Source of the DNA: Bacteroidales bacterium
Lineage (GTDB): Bacteria; Bacteroidota; Bacteroidia; Bacteroidales; JAFGUD01
Reading direction: 5' to 3'
Length of the DNA: 64,000 nucleotides
Assembly (NCBI GenBank): GCA_016938685.1
Contig: JAFGUD010000235.1
Location: 44,883-108,882, forward strand
Each line of letters opens with the position of its first letter. Within the stretch, counting starts at the first letter, position 1. The position numbers were made by a program, and so were the translations under genes. The notes under the pieces are model-generated. The model made no database searches. It saw only the letters and a list, made by a program, of their open reading frames with translations, and had not been told where the DNA came from. This document shows positions 45,763 to 52,982 of this stretch, piece after piece.

Positions 45763-46797
45763 ATGAAGAAAACATTACTCACAATCCTTAGTATCGCATT
45801 AGTGTTTGTTTTTTCTTGCAAAAACACTGAAAGTTCAGACGAACAAACCAATACTGAAAATAATCAAGAAGTCTTAAATTCAGATAATTCTAATACAAAG
45901 AATTCGCAAGTCAGTTATGACTTTAAAGAACTGAGTTTTTCCGAAAGTGAAATATCTAATGATTTATACACAGGAAATATTATCGACGGGAAAAAATGGC
46001 AGGACAAAGCAGGAATAAACTATCTTGTTTTATCTGAAAAAACAACAACCAAAGCTCAACAGAATTCAAATGACATGAAATCGTATGAAATTCATGGTTA
46101 TCATTATATTGATAATGATGGAAAATTTGAACTTATCAGAGAAGTTAAAGATTTTCAAAATGATTGCGACCTAATATTAGACTGCGGATTGTGTGAAAAT
46201 TCTCTGGAAATAACTGACCTTGACGGAGACAACTACGGAGAAGCTACTTTTATGTATTATTTATACTGTGCAATGGATCTTAGTCCTTCGACCGTAAAAC
46301 TTATGTTGCTTGAAAATGGTGAAAAATATCCAATCAGAGGTGAATCTTATGTGAATTATGGACCGGAAGGTATGGGTGGAGCTATAAATCTTGGAACTGA
46401 ATTTACAAATGCTCCTTCTGAATTTAAAGATTTTGCAACGAATAAATGGAATTCAATCATTTATAAAATGTCCAACATTACTCCTGAGTACAAATTATTG
46501 GAGCAATTTAAAGGAATTACTTTTGCCGGAGTAGAACCGAATTGGACGGTGAAACTTGGCGTATATGGTGTTACTCTTACTCAAATGGGAGTTGGTGATA
46601 TTTATCTTGAATACACTAGTATAGGACAAACCGGCGATGGAACCATTAATATTACTGCAAAAACAGGAAATAAATATTACGATTTCAATATCAAAAAAGA
46701 AACATGTACTGACGGAATGTCTGACAATAAATATTCTTATTCAATAGAAGTTTTAAAAGACGGCGGAAACCTTTATGGATGCTGCTGTAAAAATTAA
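45763..46797 (+). CDS. Lipoprotein of array, domain B fused to domain C
   Basis: 344 residues, lipobox FSC (Cys19), low-complexity Asn/Ser/Glu linker (20-50). Domain B (about 52-235): GNIIDGKKWQDKAGINY, YEIHGYHY, and a Ca-loop-like TDLDGDNYGEATFMYY (151-166), then LLENGEKYPIRG. From memory this resembles the family NCBI names after the Riemerella locus M949_RS01915, which I cannot confirm. Domain C (about 245-344): FAGVEPNW (254-261), CTDGMSD (315-321) and a final GCC, as in COG3650-type proteins. Domain B alone is found at 48273 and 51118, domain C alone at 49720. Followed by a hairpin terminator. Confidence 0.8.
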   Translation: MKKTLLTILSIALVFVFSCKNTESSDEQTNTENNQEVLNSDNSNTKNSQVSYDFKELSFSESEISNDLYTGNIIDGKKWQDKAGINYLVLSEKTTTKAQQNSNDMKSYEIHGYHYIDNDGKFELIREVKDFQNDCDLILDCGLCENSLEITDLDGDNYGEATFMYYLYCAMDLSPSTVKLMLLENGEKYPIRGESYVNYGPEGMGGAINLGTEFTNAPSEFKDFATNKWNSIIYKMSNITPEYKLLEQFKGITFAGVEPNWTVKLGVYGVTLTQMGVGDIYLEYTSIGQTGDGTINITAKTGNKYYDFNIKKETCTDGMSDNKYSYSIEVLKDGGNLYGCCCKN

Positions 46798-46803
46798 TAT
46801 TCA

Positions 46804-46842
46804 AAAAGAGGTGTTTAAGATGTAGCATTAAGCATCTCTTTT
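46804..46842 (+). terminator. Terminator-like hairpin after the first array segment
   Basis: AAAAGAGGTGTTT pairs with AAGCATCTCTTTT at 11 of 13 positions around a 13-base loop, and the right arm ends in T's with further T-rich sequence after. The imperfect stem and long loop lower confidence. Confidence 0.5.
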
Positions 46843-46954
46843 GATTCTCCTTTCTTTTTGGCTTTGCGTAAAATTAAACACACCCGATGCTTTGTGTCTT
46901 AGCTTTTTACGACAAAAATTAAAAACAAAAAACATGCTAATTTGCTTCTGAGAA

Positions 46955-46975
46955 CCTTAGTGGCTAAAAATTACA
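46955..46975 (+). repeat. Short dispersed element before a start codon (copy 1)
   Basis: ccttagtggctaaaaattac, ending just before the ATG at 46981. It resembles tctttgtggcaaaaattata at 50469-50488, which also ends just before a lipoprotein ATG (50493). It may be a mobile small repeat or a shared leader. Confidence 0.4.
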
Positions 46976-46980
46976 ATCAA

Positions 46981-47787
46981 ATGAAACAAAAGAAACAAAT
47001 ATTTTTACTAACAATTTCAATTTTATTCTTAGCTTGTTCAGCAGGTTTTATAAATATTAAAACTAATTACTTCGATTTGCCCGATGATAAAACCGAAACT
47101 TTCAACTCTTTGTTGAAAATTAAAAATGAACAATTGACTGAGGAAAGTTTGGAAAAAATGCAGAATTATATTGAAAAAAATGTGCTTGCAGACATAAACC
47201 CGACGGGTAACGGAGGAGTTGAGTCAAATTATTTTTGGTATATATACAATGCATTGCCCGATTTTGTCGATGAAAAAGAAAGACATCAAGGATATTATGC
47301 CGGTCAAAACGAACAAAGTTTTGAAGAAAAATTAATTGCTTACAGTATATATAGAATTGACAGAAGTCCTGAAAATCTTCAAAAAATTTTTGAATTAGTA
47401 AAACCAAATTTGAAAAATATAATTACAGAAGAAAAATATCAAGAATTAGAATTAAATTATAAAATCAACCGTGTGATAACAAGTTACAATCTAATTATTG
47501 AAATAGAAGATTATAAAAACAAACTACAAGAAGCATACAATCACGCGGATACAGCAACAGGTATATTTAATAATTATGGTAGCGGAGATGTTTTTGAAAA
47601 ATTTCGCGGTGCTTATGGATTTACTGCCTGGAATTTAGATATTATGATCTCACAACATTTGGGAGTCTATGACAGAAATTCGGGACCGATTTTTTATTCT
47701 TCTTTCTGGATGCGTCGAAATCATGAAGGTAATATGGAAAAAGTTTACGAAATTTTAAATGAAATTCAATCTATTTATGGAAATTAA
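46981..47787 (+). CDS. Lipoprotein of array, domain type A (copy 2)
   Basis: 268 residues from the ATG at 46981, lipobox LAC (Cys19). An in-frame TTG at 46942 is rejected because it would put 13 polar residues before the signal peptide. It is a close paralogue of the gene at 44945: YFWYIYNALPDF, GQNEQSFEEKLIAYSIYR, YNHADTATG and SFWMRRNHEGNM are all kept. The C-terminal third has diverged more. It is followed after 12 bp by the next lipoprotein. Function unknown. Confidence 0.8.
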   Translation: MKQKKQIFLLTISILFLACSAGFINIKTNYFDLPDDKTETFNSLLKIKNEQLTEESLEKMQNYIEKNVLADINPTGNGGVESNYFWYIYNALPDFVDEKERHQGYYAGQNEQSFEEKLIAYSIYRIDRSPENLQKIFELVKPNLKNIITEEKYQELELNYKINRVITSYNLIIEIEDYKNKLQEAYNHADTATGIFNNYGSGDVFEKFRGAYGFTAWNLDIMISQHLGVYDRNSGPIFYSSFWMRRNHEGNMEKVYEILNEIQSIYGN

Positions 47788-47799
47788 AAAAACACAATT

Positions 47800-48261
47800 A
47801 TGAAGAAAACTTTTTTAGTAATGTTGATGTTTGCAAGTGTTCTGTTTTTTGCTTGTAAAAATGAATCAACAAACGATGAAGATAATTCATCAGACAATAA
47901 AACAGAAGTGACTGAAGACAATGAAAATGCAGATAATGAAATCTCTGCCGAAGATTTTGCTACATTCTACGAAAAATTTGTTACTGACAAAAACTTTCAA
48001 TTAGAAAGAGTAAAATTTCCTATTGAAGGGTCAAACATTATTGATTACGGAGAAACAGAAGAGTGGACAAAAGAAAATTGGTCAATGATAGAAAACATTG
48101 ATAACGTTGACACAAAAAATTTTACCGTTGAAAAAAACGAGACCGAAACAAGAGTTGAACACAAATTTTACGTTCCTAATAGCGGTTTTAGTTTTACTTA
48201 TGTAATAGAACTTATTGACGGGAAATGGTATTTAACTGAAAGAACAGATAGTAATTTATAA
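47800..48261 (+). CDS. Lipoprotein of array, DUF4348-like domain D (copy 1)
   Basis: 153 residues, lipobox FAC (Cys19), then an Asp/Asn/Glu-rich linker to about residue 47. The mature domain (EDFATFYEKFVTDKNFQLERVKFPI..., ending FTYVIELIDGKWYLTERTDSN) resembles the small DUF4348 type of lipoprotein common in Bacteroidota; function unknown. Its first 35 or so residues are nearly the same as those of the next gene although the rest is unrelated. It lies 11 bp before that gene. Confidence 0.75.
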   Translation: MKKTFLVMLMFASVLFFACKNESTNDEDNSSDNKTEVTEDNENADNEISAEDFATFYEKFVTDKNFQLERVKFPIEGSNIIDYGETEEWTKENWSMIENIDNVDTKNFTVEKNETETRVEHKFYVPNSGFSFTYVIELIDGKWYLTERTDSNL

Positions 48262-48272
48262 AAACATTAATT

Positions 48273-48992
48273 ATGAAACGAATTTTATTAGTTATGTTAG
48301 TTTTTGCAAGTATGATTCTTTTTTCTTGCAAAAATGAATCAGCAAATGATGAAAACAATTCATCTGACAACAACACAGAAGTAACAGACAATAATGGAAA
48401 AACTAACGAGCCGAGTGTTGAAATTGAAATGCTTGAATTTGACCCGTCAATAGTAAACAAACTTTCAGGAATTAAAGGTGCATTACAATATGGTTACAAA
48501 TGGAAAGACAAAGCCGGATACAACCTACTTATTTTTACTAGAGCAACTGCTTTTAAACAATGGGAAGATGCTGATTATGACGGAATGGGTGATAATTTTG
48601 TATATCTAAAAGTGTATCATTTTTCTGGTACAGAAGAAAGTTACTCTCTTGTAAGATTAGTACAAGACGGAGAAACAGAAGGTTGTGGAGATCCTCCTTT
48701 TGCAATAGATTGTGATTTTTACGACAAATCTATCTCAATTACTGACTTAGATAAAGACGGATACGCTGAAGCAACATTTATGTATTATATTCTTTGTGCA
48801 TCTGAAATAACTCCTGTGCCAACTAAACTCATTATGATTGAAAATGGAGAAAAATATGCTATTCGAGGAGATTCGTATCTAATGGAAATAAAGATGGGTG
48901 GAGAAAAAGATATTGATTTTGGCAATGCACCAGACCAGTTACTGGATTTCGCAAGTCAAACTTGGGATAAATTCTGTGCTTCAAAACCATAA
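48273..48992 (+). CDS. Lipoprotein of array, domain B (copy 2)
   Basis: 239 residues, lipobox FSC (Cys19). The leader and linker (LVMLVFASM..., SCKNESANDENNSSDN) nearly match those of the preceding gene. The mature part is domain B as in 45763: YKWKDKAGYNLL, VYHFSGTEESY, the Ca-loop-like ITDLDKDGYAEATFMYY (157-172) and MIENGEKYAIRGDSY. It lacks domain C. Probably co-transcribed with 46981 and 47800. Confidence 0.8.
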   Translation: MKRILLVMLVFASMILFSCKNESANDENNSSDNNTEVTDNNGKTNEPSVEIEMLEFDPSIVNKLSGIKGALQYGYKWKDKAGYNLLIFTRATAFKQWEDADYDGMGDNFVYLKVYHFSGTEESYSLVRLVQDGETEGCGDPPFAIDCDFYDKSISITDLDKDGYAEATFMYYILCASEITPVPTKLIMIENGEKYAIRGDSYLMEIKMGGEKDIDFGNAPDQLLDFASQTWDKFCASKP

Positions 48993-49064
48993 ATAAAAAT
49001 CATTAGAAAAATACTTGTGTATATTTAAACTTTCAATAATTATTAACTTTAAAACTAAAAAATC

Positions 49065-49541
49065 ATGAAAAAAATCACAGTTTTACTACTTAGTATTGGA
49101 ATCATATTGTTTACATATTCTTGTAAATCAGATTCAAACAATGAAAACGATCAAAAAAACGAAAACACGGAAGTTGTAGACCAAAACACTGAAAAAGACG
49201 AGAATGTTGCAGCTGATGACTTTGACGCTTTTTGGAAAGAATTTCAAGCAGCAGTAGCAAACAAAGATAATGACAAACTTAAGGAACTTGCATCACAAAA
49301 CACATTTGATATGATGGGAGATGATTTTATCATATATTTTGATGATGAATTTTATGAAAGGGTCGCCAACGCATCTTCGGCTGATATTGAAACAATTGAT
49401 AATAATACGAAAAGATTCTTTTATGTTGTTCAATATCCCACTGATGGTGAAGATGATGAGGTTTTTGAATCGTCATTCGGATTTGATTTTGTAAAAGAAA
49501 ACGGGAAATGGAAAATATCTACTCCTCTTTTCGCCGGATAA
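49065..49541 (+). CDS. Lipoprotein of array, small DUF4348-like domain D (copy 2)
   Basis: 158 residues, lipobox YSC (Cys20), Asn/Glu/Asp-rich linker (21-48). The mature part begins DDFDAFWKEFQAAVANKDNDKLKELA and ends FGFDFVKENGKWKIS, a layout shared with the gene at 47800 and with NTF2/SnoaL-like small folds. Similarity to 47800 is weak, so the D label is tentative. An approximate -7 box TAACTTTA is at 49044-49051, the same octamer as before the 26532 gene. Confidence 0.72.
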   Translation: MKKITVLLLSIGIILFTYSCKSDSNNENDQKNENTEVVDQNTEKDENVAADDFDAFWKEFQAAVANKDNDKLKELASQNTFDMMGDDFIIYFDDEFYERVANASSADIETIDNNTKRFFYVVQYPTDGEDDEVFESSFGFDFVKENGKWKISTPLFAG

Positions 49542-49663
49542 TTTTTAAACACAATAGTAATCATTCATGATTATTGTTAATCATACAAATGAATTTAAAG
49601 CTTTTTCACTATCTGTCGCGAAAATCGTGAAATAAAGAATTAATACTTTAAATTCTTTAAACC

Positions 49664-49687
49664 TGGTGTTTTCTTGCAAACACTAAG
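49664..49687. repeat. REP-like palindrome, diverged single copy
   Basis: CTGGTGTTTTCTTGCAAACACTAA: TGGTGTTT pairs with AAACACTA at 7 of 8 positions. Core GGTG/CACT with the TTT-AAA marking resembles the palindromes at 7521-7627 and 50282-50345. It is intergenic. Confidence 0.4.
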
Positions 49688-49719
49688 TAATAATTTTACA
49701 TAATTAAAAAAACAAAAAA

Positions 49720-50247
49720 ATGAAAAAATTAAGCGTGCTGTTTTTAGCCGTTTTTATGATTTTTGCTTACAGTTGTAAAAACGAAGGAGTTGACAAAAAA
49801 CAACTTAAAGAAGAGTTGAAAAAAGAATTTTTAACTGAAATGGAAAACGAAGACGTTAAAAATGATGAAGTTATAAATGAAGAAGTTAAGAATGAGGAAG
49901 AAGTGATAGTTGAAGAAAAAGTAGTAAGTAATTCAAAAATAGCTGAACTTATCGGTTTAAAATTCGGAGGAGTCGAACCTTTTTGGAGTATTAAATTCAC
50001 GGAAGATATTGCTTACTTTACACCAAACATAGGCGAAGAAGAAATACCTTTGAAAATCAAAGATATTAATGTTAACGGTAATATGATTAGCATGTTTGTA
50101 TCAAATGAGCAATTTGGATACGAGTTCTCAGTTATAGTCAGAAAAGAAAACTGCACTGATGGAATGTCTGACTACACTTATCCTTATTCAATAAATCTTG
50201 AGTTTCCTGATGATAATTTAGTGGGCTGTGGAGGATCCCCAAAATAA
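49720..50247 (+). CDS. Lipoprotein of array, COG3650-like domain C
   Basis: 175 residues, lipobox YSC (Cys19), then a highly charged Glu/Lys/Asn helix-like linker (21-70). The mature domain (about 72-175) has GGVEPFW (83-89), CTDGMSDYTYPY (145-156) and GCGG at the end. This pattern (G-x-E-P-F-W and C-x-D-G-M-S-D plus a terminal GC) is that of COG3650-type lipoprotein domains, whose function is unknown; the two cysteines may form a disulfide. It is the free-standing version of the C-terminal half of the protein at 45763. Confidence 0.8.
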   Translation: MKKLSVLFLAVFMIFAYSCKNEGVDKKQLKEELKKEFLTEMENEDVKNDEVINEEVKNEEEVIVEEKVVSNSKIAELIGLKFGGVEPFWSIKFTEDIAYFTPNIGEEEIPLKIKDINVNGNMISMFVSNEQFGYEFSVIVRKENCTDGMSDYTYPYSINLEFPDDNLVGCGGSPK

Positions 50248-50273
50248 GCAAAAAATTATTTAACTAATAAAAT

Positions 50274-50358
50274 CTTTGCCTCAGTCAGGTGTTTTCACCT
50301 GACTGCATAACTCTCAATTACAGAGCAAACTGGTGACAACACCAGATTGAAGCAGAGG
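50274..50358. repeat. Inverted pair of REP-like palindromes
   Basis: Left element: perfect 10-bp arms CAGTCAGGTG / CACCTGACTG around TTTT (50282-50305). With its flank CTTTGCCT it is the reverse complement of the element at 7537-7554 (16 of 18 identical). Right element: CTGGTG-ACAA-CACCAG (50330-50345) followed by ATTGAAGCAGAG, in the opposite orientation. An inverted pair like this resembles the BIME arrangement of bacterial REP sequences. Confidence 0.75.
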
Positions 50359-50468
50359 GTTTACTGACTTTAAATACAGATACTAATTATATCTATTTGC
50401 AAATAAATCGACCATGATTGCATACTAATAACATAAAAGTATGACATACTTTTCATTGAAATTAGAAT

Positions 50469-50489
50469 CTTTGTGGCAAAAATTATAAA
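50469..50489 (+). repeat. Short dispersed element before a start codon (copy 2)
   Basis: tctttgtggcaaaaattata, four bases before the ATG at 50493; compare 46955-46975. Confidence 0.4.
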
Positions 50490-50492
50490 CAC

Positions 50493-50960
50493 ATGAAAAG
50501 AACAATTTTATTTATTTTAGGTCTTAGCATCGTTTTTTTCGTTGCTTCTTGTAAAAATGAAACTACCGACAAAGACACTGATCAAGAAAAAACTGAAAAC
50601 ATTGTGAGTGATGAAAACAATAACGAAAATGTTGTTGAAAATAACACTCAAGAAAACACTAATGAAAACGTTATTAAACTAAAAGCAGAATTCAATGGAA
50701 TTTATCTAGGTTCAGGGGGATCAGGGATTCTATTCAATGGTGAAGATGGAAAAAGATATGACTTTTATGACGATGGTAATGACGAAGTTCACGAAGTATT
50801 TTCTGATGTTGAAATTGGAAACCCTAATGACACCAAACACTATGGCGAATGGTACAATATAACCTACAAAACAACTACAATTGAGCGTTATGACGGAGGA
50901 ACAGGTAAGTATTATGATGACGAAGTTTTAGTTATTGTGTCTATTGAGCCGGCAAATTAA
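50493..50960 (+). CDS. Small lipoprotein of array, unknown domain
   Basis: 155 residues, lipobox ASC (Cys20), long Asn/Glu/Thr linker (21-62). The mature part is about 90 residues, acidic and beta-rich (FNGIYLGSGGSGILFNGEDGKRYDFYDDG, split by turns, then YNITYKTTTIERYDGG). I do not recognise it. It stands apart from the other array genes: a REP pair lies before it and a hairpin after it, so it may be transcribed alone. Confidence 0.72.
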   Translation: MKRTILFILGLSIVFFVASCKNETTDKDTDQEKTENIVSDENNNENVVENNTQENTNENVIKLKAEFNGIYLGSGGSGILFNGEDGKRYDFYDDGNDEVHEVFSDVEIGNPNDTKHYGEWYNITYKTTTIERYDGGTGKYYDDEVLVIVSIEPAN

Positions 50961-50968
50961 GCTTTAAA

Positions 50969-50995
50969 AAAGCCTGAAAGAAATTTTCAGGCTTT
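50969..50995. terminator. Terminator hairpin after the small lipoprotein
   Basis: Perfect 11-bp stem AAAGCCTGAAA / TTTCAGGCTTT with a 5-base loop, nine bases after the stop. The T-run is short on the plus strand and better on the minus strand. Confidence 0.7.
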
Positions 50996-51000
50996 ACATT

Positions 51001-51050
51001 ACCGTTTGCATTGAAAACTTAACCACTTATTTCATATTCTAACCGTTAAA
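51001..51050 (+). promoter_or_regulatory. Candidate LytTR operator (three half-sites)
   Basis: ACCGTTTGC (51001-51009), the degenerate ACCACTTAT (51022-51030) and ACCGTTAAA (51042-51050) start 21 and 20 bp apart. ACCGTTAAA and ACCGTTTG are also the two half-sites at 44616-44645. The set lies 68-117 bp upstream of the lipoprotein start at 51118. Control by the LytTR regulator is inferred. Confidence 0.5.
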
Positions 51051-51093
51051 TAAACAAAGTCATCTGAACACAACAAATGCCACTAAATACACG

Positions 51094-51101
51094 TATTTTT
51101 G
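51094..51101 (+). promoter_or_regulatory. Candidate -7 box (TATTTTTG) of the 51118 operon
   Basis: Full TAnnTTTG match 17 bp before the ATG, with no -33 TTTG. Same octamer as in the LytTR-LytS promoter. The half-sites end 43 bp upstream. Confidence 0.5.
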
Positions 51102-51117
51102 ATGAAAACATTCTGAA

Positions 51118-51795
51118 ATGAACCGTGTAATAATTGTAATATTGATTTTAGTTTTTAATTTTTCAGTTTCATGCAAAAACAAAAAATCAAACATTGTTAT
51201 TACAGACATTAAATCACAAAATAAGATGACAACTTTTTCAACAAATATTCCTGCTTCTTTTGAAGAAATTCCAGTTTCTGAAAATGAAATTAGTAAAGAT
51301 TTATTTTTAGGAAATATTGTTGACTCAAAAAAATGGGAAGATAAAAATGGAATAAATTTATTTATTATAGCGGACACAACAACCAACGATACATCAATAA
51401 ATTTAACCTGTTATCAAATTCATGCATATCATTATTTGTTAAAATCAGACAAATTTGAACTTCTTAAAGATTTCAAGGATTTTAATTACTATTATTCTAA
51501 CACTAGTATTTGTAGCCTTTGCGAACAATCTTTAGATGTTCTTGATTTAGACAAAAATGGAATAGGCGAAGTGAGTTTTGTGTATTTTTTTCAAAATGAA
51601 AAACAACCTGACAATATTGAAAATTCAATGACTTTAATAATGATACAAAACGGCAAAAAACAAACAATAAAAGGAACAAATTATTCAAAGATAATTAACG
51701 AAAATATAATTGTTGAAAGTAGTTTTAATTCCTATCCCATTTTGAAAAAATACGCATTAAAAAAATGGACAAAAGAACAATCAACACATCATTAA
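51118..51795 (+). CDS. Lipoprotein of array, domain B (copy 3)
   Basis: 225 residues, lipobox VSC (Cys19), only a short linker. Domain B as in 45763 and 48273: SENEISKDLFLGNIVDSKKWEDKNG, CYQIHAYHYLL, the Ca-loop-like LDLDKNGIGEVSFVY, and IQNGKKQTIKGTNY. It is nearer to 45763 than to 48273 (the SENEIS/SESEIS start is shared). It heads an operon of four exported proteins (spacings 18, 41 and 31 bp) with its own promoter-like region and LytTR-like half-sites. Confidence 0.78.
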   Translation: MNRVIIVILILVFNFSVSCKNKKSNIVITDIKSQNKMTTFSTNIPASFEEIPVSENEISKDLFLGNIVDSKKWEDKNGINLFIIADTTTNDTSINLTCYQIHAYHYLLKSDKFELLKDFKDFNYYYSNTSICSLCEQSLDVLDLDKNGIGEVSFVYFFQNEKQPDNIENSMTLIMIQNGKKQTIKGTNYSKIINENIIVESSFNSYPILKKYALKKWTKEQSTHH

Positions 51796-51813
51796 TAAGA
51801 AAAACATTACATT

Positions 51814-52941
51814 ATGAAAGTTAAAATTCTAATTTTATTCCTTTTAATATTCGGAATAAAAACATTTGCGCAAGAAAGAATTCTTCTTGCAGACAGAGAT
51901 ATTTCTCCAAAAAAAGATGCTCCGGTTCATCTTACTTATGGAGTTCATCAGGGTGACAAGATTGTGCTGACTCTTGTTACTAACAAAGACAAACCTATTG
52001 ACAAAATTCAAATTGAAGAAAATGGGAAAGTTTTGTTTTCTCAAAATGATGTAAGCCCTACACAAACAGTAGAATTAACTGCACCGGAAACTAATTTCTT
52101 ACACTTGTATTTTTATGACAGACAAGATGTTAGTGTAAAAATAGAACGAGTTCCAGCAAACGATGAAGCAAAATTTTTTAATCCGACTATTTATCAGTAC
52201 AAACATTACGATACATCTTATTTAAATTACGAAATTGACAGTGTTGTTGGATACGACGAAATCAGAACTCCTAAAACTTTCAAAGTTATCACAAGCGCTG
52301 ATTATGAAAGTGTTGAAATGAAAACTCAAAAAATAAATCTAAAAGGTGGAAAGAAAAAAGGTATTCTGCTCACAAAACCCAAAGAACTAATTCAAACCGA
52401 CTACAAAGAGATGAAGCTGATGGGATATCAGATAATTATTACTTCTGAAGCAGGTGCTGATAAAATGTGGGGTTATATTGGTGTCGGTGTAGATATTGGA
52501 GCAATGTGTCTTAGTTTAGCAGTGTCTGCTGTTGCTAGTCCTGTTGGTGGAGCTGCTGCCGAACTTGCAGTTCAAACTGCTTTTGAAATGATTGGTCCAC
52601 AAGAAGGTGGAGAACCTATTTATTACATGATTGCAAACAATGATAAAGACCTTGCCAAATTTACTGATGATAACCCTGATACAAGACCTTCTGCTTATGA
52701 ATTCGGTTTAGCCACAGGTTACAATAATACTTGGTTTGTAATGGATACCTTAGCGATAGGTTTACAAAATCTTAATATCGCTGTTGAAGTTGATGTTTCA
52801 GTTGCTGTTTATGCCATTTATCAGTCTACAATATGGGAAGATATCGTAGAGGATATTGTTACAATTAAGCCAAAAACGGTTAAAGTTCAAAGAACCAGAC
52901 AGGTAATACAAAATAATAAACGCTGGAATTTTGAAGAATAA
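51814..52941 (+). CDS. Exported protein with hydrophobic Gly/Ala core (pair member 1)
   Basis: 375 residues with a signal peptide cut after FAQ (about 20), no lipobox. N-terminal beta sandwich (about 25-115); a short motif YDEIRT (147-152); a Gly/Ala-rich hydrophobic segment (about 220-260, GVGVDIGAMCLSLAVSAVAS); a beta-rich C-terminal part; and a basic tail (KVQRTRQVIQNNKRW). I do not recognise a family. The next gene has the same order of parts, including YDYIRT. The hydrophobic stretch could insert into a membrane or pack in the protein core; sequence alone cannot decide. Confidence 0.72.
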   Translation: MKVKILILFLLIFGIKTFAQERILLADRDISPKKDAPVHLTYGVHQGDKIVLTLVTNKDKPIDKIQIEENGKVLFSQNDVSPTQTVELTAPETNFLHLYFYDRQDVSVKIERVPANDEAKFFNPTIYQYKHYDTSYLNYEIDSVVGYDEIRTPKTFKVITSADYESVEMKTQKINLKGGKKKGILLTKPKELIQTDYKEMKLMGYQIIITSEAGADKMWGYIGVGVDIGAMCLSLAVSAVASPVGGAAAELAVQTAFEMIGPQEGGEPIYYMIANNDKDLAKFTDDNPDTRPSAYEFGLATGYNNTWFVMDTLAIGLQNLNIAVEVDVSVAVYAIYQSTIWEDIVEDIVTIKPKTVKVQRTRQVIQNNKRWNFEE

Positions 52942-52982
52942 TTTCAAACCATTATTAACATAATAATTTAAAATATATAGCA

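Noticed and set aside
46942..46980. Upstream TTG start for the second domain A lipoprotein
   Set aside because: It adds 13 residues before a clear lipoprotein signal and overlaps the dispersed element; the paralogue at 44945 has no such extension.
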